A stretch of DNA of 64,000 bases. Source: Amoeboaphelidium protococcarum. Lineage: Eukaryota > Aphelidiomycota > Aphelidea. This document shows, one piece after another, positions 60,425-64,000 of this stretch; within the stretch, counting starts at the first letter, position 1; each line of letters opens with the position of its first letter. A program made the position numbers and the translations under genes. Location: assembly GCA_023515745.1 (NCBI GenBank), contig JALECJ010000256.1, positions 2,418,001 through 2,482,000 on the forward strand. Reading direction: 5' to 3'. The notes beneath the pieces were generated by a model that did not search any database, was not told the origin of the DNA, and worked only from the letters and a program-made list of their open reading frames with translations.

Positions 60425-60745
60425 ATGTCAGTTTAAGTGTTGTATTTTGCCGCGTTGAAGGATCTGACGCGTCCTCAGAGTGATGGTAAAGACGTTGTGG
60501 AATTAAATGTATTAGAGACTTCAACGCTGGGTAAATTGGTTTAGTATCTGGTGGATGTTAAATATACAGATCGAAGTTAGAGGCTTCTGGAAATGTTTTA
60601 ATCTTGCATGGTGGCCGTGAATTGCGAATATGTAGATGGTACTGCGTTATAAATTTATGAAAATGGGGAATCTATACCGTCATTCTGTATATAATTGAAA
60701 GAAAATGATGAGATAGCCTTTATAATGCCTGTGAGTGGAGGTTGA
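60425..60745 (+). CDS. MOCS2A: Molybdopterin synthase small subunit (MoaD/MOCS2A-like)
   Basis: 106 residues with an ubiquitin-like pattern: V-L-Y-F-A-A-L-K-D-L-T at the first strand, C-M-V-A-V-N-C-E-Y-V in the middle, and N-D-E-I-A-F-I-M-P-V-S-G-G at the end. The terminal Gly-Gly is the site that becomes a thiocarboxylate and donates sulfur to precursor Z in molybdenum cofactor synthesis. The I-x-P-V-S-G-G ending separates MoaD/MOCS2A from URM1 and ubiquitin. The large subunit is not in this window. It follows ProRS by 114 bp in the same direction. Confidence 0.88.
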
Positions 60746-60792
60746 AATATTAAAATGATTTAGAATAACTTTGTTAATTTACAAAATAAGGT

Positions 60793-61611
60793 TCACTAAA
60801 CTTTACTCTTGAGCATAGAGTCAATCACGTCTTTCACATCTTGAGGAATGTCTTCTTCATGATACTCATCCACATTGCGGTAACTATCAATTTGGCCCTG
60901 ACACTTGGGATGTCCACAAGCACATTCAAATGACCACAACGGATCCCAGTACCATTTGGTTGACACGTCGCCGTACTTTAGTTGGACTTCATGTCCCGGC
61001 TCGCCATCACTATTACCAGACTTATTGTACAGGAATGTCAACTCTTCACCGGCCTTGACAGGACTTATGGTCAACACATAGAAGTCGTCAGTGATCACAC
61101 AGTTTGGCACACAGGAGTGATTGCAGTAACGAGCATTTGTTATGGGAAGAAGCCAGAGCCATCCTTCAGCGTCCAGTGGATGCTTTGCGTATTTCATCTG
61201 ACCATCTTCAGTGGTCTACCCATATACGCTCTCATACTTTGGTGGATCATAAATGTTCAACACATAGCGGCGATCATAGTCTGTGAGTTTCGGATCAGTG
61301 TATGCAACCAGCGGGCCAGCAAACCGCTACATTCGAGTCAACGCAGGTACATCTTCAGTACTGACCAATTTCAGACCACCATACGACGTTGGTTCAACAG
61401 TTGATGGAAACAGCTCTTCCAAATCATATGGTCGCTTCTCAAACACTGTCGCCTCGTTCAAGTCACTGGAATTCATAGCATCCACTCTGTTCCATGTCTA
61501 TGAGTCTCGCGGGATACTCTCTAATCCCAGAACTGACCATGATTTCTTTGGCTGCTTGTTAGCTGGGGGTTACTAAATCTCAGCAGAATTCTAGATTGTT
61601 GGCATTGTCAT
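60793..61611 (-). CDS. SET-domain protein with post-SET cysteines
   Basis: 272 residues, intronless. The SET core carries N-H-S-C-V-P-N-C at 164-171, the AdoMet/pseudoknot motif, then A-G-E-E-L-T-F-L-Y-N with the Tyr expected in the active site, and a post-SET C-A-C-G-H-P-K-C-Q-G cluster that binds zinc. N-terminal residues 1-60 are polar and W-containing. The compact size suggests a lysine methyltransferase of the small SET group found in fungi; substrate cannot be told. The last sense codon is TAG, followed at once by TGA. Confidence 0.85.
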
Positions 61612-61851
61612 GCTTAATATTCAATTCAACTAGTCATCAACTAAAATTAGCTAGAGGATTAAGCTTTCTATCTAGCGAGCGAACGGTGTTTCGACCTGGC
61701 GCGTTCGTGTCGCGTCGGGGCGAGTTCAGTTTAAATCTGAAGCTGAAACAGTACAGTCTATGGGTTCAAGAGACTAACGAAACAATTAATAAATTGAAAT
61801 AAACTATATATTCATCATTTAACTACTTTTTTAATCACTAGTTCATTTATT

Positions 61852-64000
61852 TCACTGCTAGTCATCATAGGCTGGCGCTGGATCATTGAATCCCTGTTCA
61901 GCAAATGAGCCGCCTTTCTCCATAGAACTTCGGCGATCGTAACGGCTGCCTGAGAACGATTGACGACCAGCAGCATTATTATCGGCAGAAGGTGTCTGAT
62001 CATTATCATCAAATGGAGCACTGTCCACCATTGGAGCAGAAGCCTGAATATTATCAAACATTGGAGCATCAGACTACTTCTTACCGGAATCCTTCTTACC
62101 TTCGCTCTTAGCGAATAGATCATCTTCGGACGCGCCATACGCCATGTATGAAACTCTCTTCTTCAGAATCATTGTTGTGATGAATCCAAAGACCAAGAAT
62201 ATTCCCAAAAGTAAATTGTCCAGCCAAAAGCCAGACAACGTGTTGTTAGCATTCTGACATGTGGCATCAACCATAAACTGAATAGCCTCGGCCACAGGTT
62301 TACACTCGCCAAACTTTGGGTCAGGATTACTTACAAAGAGATTATTGATCAACGAGCTTACTGCAGAGGATGCCAATGTCAACAAGTAGTTTTACACCCA
62401 AGTAGCAAAGTCATCTAATGCAGATTGCAGTTGGTTAGCCAAGTTCTTGACAACATTCAATGTGGACACTGCCAAATTTACCAATCCACTAACAGAGTCA
62501 GCCATGCTACGGATCGTGGCATACGCTTGCTCACTTTATGCAACCTGATTATTCTGCACAACCTTTATGTCATTTACTAGCGTAGTCACATTACTCTACA
62601 ATTTGCTAATAGCCTGATTAGCTTGTCTGATAAACAAAACGCGCCAATATGCTTCATAGTAATCAGCAGTCAGTGGCTAGTTCTCTGGATCTGATGGGCT
62701 ACCAGTAACAACGGTTGGATCAAATGTATTATCATTGGCATCAACTTTGTTCACAGCCAAAAATCCAAAAGTGTAATTAGTCCAGGATGAATTAACTGAC
62801 AATGCACGGCTGTTGAACGCGTCCAATTTCTGCTACATGACAACTGCATTACCTTAATCAGCGGAGAAAGACGCAGCAGTCAGACCTTGCGCAGTATTAT
62901 TAGCACCGTTCAAGGTATTATCAATACTGGTAGTGTTCACCAAAGTGGGAAAATCAAACTTGCTAGCATTGAAATTAGCAAAACTGGTGTTAACGGAACC
63001 AACTTATCCAGAGATATTCAAGCCAGAAACCAAACCGGATACATTAAGCGCCGACACTGATTTAGTCATGGCATCAAGTTAGCTAGCTCCAATCTAATTC
63101 AAAACTTTAATGGCATTGTCATCCTTAGAGTTAATAGAAGCATTGAACAGAGTATTCCCCTTGCGACAGCTATCCAAGAACAGTTAAGGATTAAAGCCAA
63201 CAGTGACATTCTACAGGAATGAGGCATTAAAGTTCGCGTTGAACTCTGCACCAGTGTAGTCATGATTCAATAGTACGGGGATTGCATCACAAGCGACATT
63301 CAGTGGAGCACTTACAATGTAGAAGATGGAGTACTGCAGCCACACTATAGATGACATTAGAAGTACTGCCACTGGAAAAGTTATCATAAACGCCGGTCTC
63401 TTAGCAAAGGCACACATCTTGGTCAGTATCAGTGGAATCAGAATAATCGCCGCCTCAATGCCAAAAACCAATGCTCCATACTATTTATAGTAGAAAGAAG
63501 CATCATCAAACGCAGAAGATGCCTGGCTTTGTATATTCTAAGCTGATACAGAAAAATCCGCTTAAGACTGATTGAAAGCACTGACTGAGCTATTCAGAGA
63601 GGCTCTCAATTAAGGAACAGTGGAATTGATCAGCGGCAGTATCTGCGCAGTGAAATTACTAGTCAGATTCGAGAAGGTGTTCGATATCTGATTCGAAGTA
63701 TTCCTCACATCAACACCTTGGATCTGCTAGATAAAATCTGTAATGTTAGGCAGATTATTAAAGTCAGGCAAAGTGACACTTCTTAGCGGACCAGATGATG
63801 GGAAATTAGGTACTGTCCAGTTGGTACCATTGAATTAGACAACTGACAACGCGTCCATTTAATCAGCAAAGCCATTAAAAGTTGCAGGCAGAGAGGAAAC
63901 ATTGGCTTTCAGGCTATCCAACTATGCCTACGTCTGATTAAGCTTAACGACAGCATTATCCAGATTAGATGCGATAGTGTTTAAATTAAAGGTGATGTTG
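61852..64000 (-). CDS. Prominin-like membrane glycoprotein, N-terminus cut off
   Basis: The frame is open from the right edge to TGA at 61852 (about 716 codons present). The visible order is: an extracellular-type region rich in N-x-S/T sites, two TM segments near 63440-63290, a Cys-bearing region with F-L-D-S-C-R-K-G-N-T-L-F, a second large N-glycosylated coiled loop, then C-K-P-V-A-E-A-I ... N-x-L-S-G-F-W-L-D-N-L-L-L-G-I-F before the last TM segment and a short cytosolic tail. This loop-TM-loop-TM scheme with C-R-x-x-x-T-L and C-x-P-V marks is that of prominins (CD133 family), which sit on membrane protrusions. The first TM and signal peptide would be outside the window. Confidence 0.72.

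Overview
The window is nuclear DNA of a eukaryote in which TAA and TAG are read as glutamine and only TGA ends genes. Almost every recognisable gene is interrupted by in-frame TAA/TAG and becomes one continuous conserved protein when these are read as Gln; each then ends at TGA. Genes are dense, on both strands, mostly intronless or with short GT-AG introns (about 35-76 nt), and separated by about 20-700 bp. The gene set (vinculin, a fungal/plant-spaced GATA factor, DSN1, MGM101 with a mitochondrial-type N-terminus, SRP9/SRP14, prominin, Slo-type K+ channel, kinesin-3 with FHA and PX) suggests an obazoan or fungus-lineage protist. An aphelid-like organism is my best inference, not a demonstrated identity. 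MGM101 argues against amitochondriate UAR=Gln users such as diplomonads and Streblomastix.

Layout: 1-3780 MON2 (3' end off the left edge); 4.4-7.4 kb eL18, a SAP-domain membrane protein and a CINP-like protein; 7.5-13.1 kb one large and several small unrecognised genes; 13.1-16.0 kb a GATA factor, a 57-aa gene and cyclin B; 16.6-21.0 kb a secreted protein, SWI5 and a kinesin-3; 21.2-30.8 kb M17 aminopeptidase, cytosolic ENGase, MAPKK, a coiled-coil protein, kinetochore DSN1 and a Gfo/Idh oxidoreductase; 30.8-35.9 kb MGM101, an acidic protein, tRNA-Cys(GCA), a cation/Ca2+ exchanger and a tiny Cys-rich protein; 36.1-42.5 kb ALG3, a Slo-like channel and SRP14; 42.8-54.8 kb vinculin, a 1.6k-residue LRR-ankyrin-triple-AAA+ protein, a VWA-GTPase fusion and a coiled-coil protein; 54.8-64 kb a coiled-coil protein, MYST acetyltransferase, SRP9, prolyl-tRNA synthetase, MoaD-like protein, SET protein and a prominin-like protein (N-terminus off the right edge).

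Functional threads: chromosome and cell-cycle genes (cyclin B, DSN1, SWI5, CINP-like, MYST, SET), ER/N-glycan handling (ALG3, ENGase, SRP9, SRP14), membrane ion transport (exchanger, Slo channel), trafficking (MON2, PX-kinesin) and adhesion/cytoskeleton (vinculin, prominin). The most unusual proteins are the adjacent LRR-ankyrin-AAA+ giant and the VWA-GTPase. Gene models with uncertain splicing are flagged; all protein identities are from reading translations by eye, without searches.
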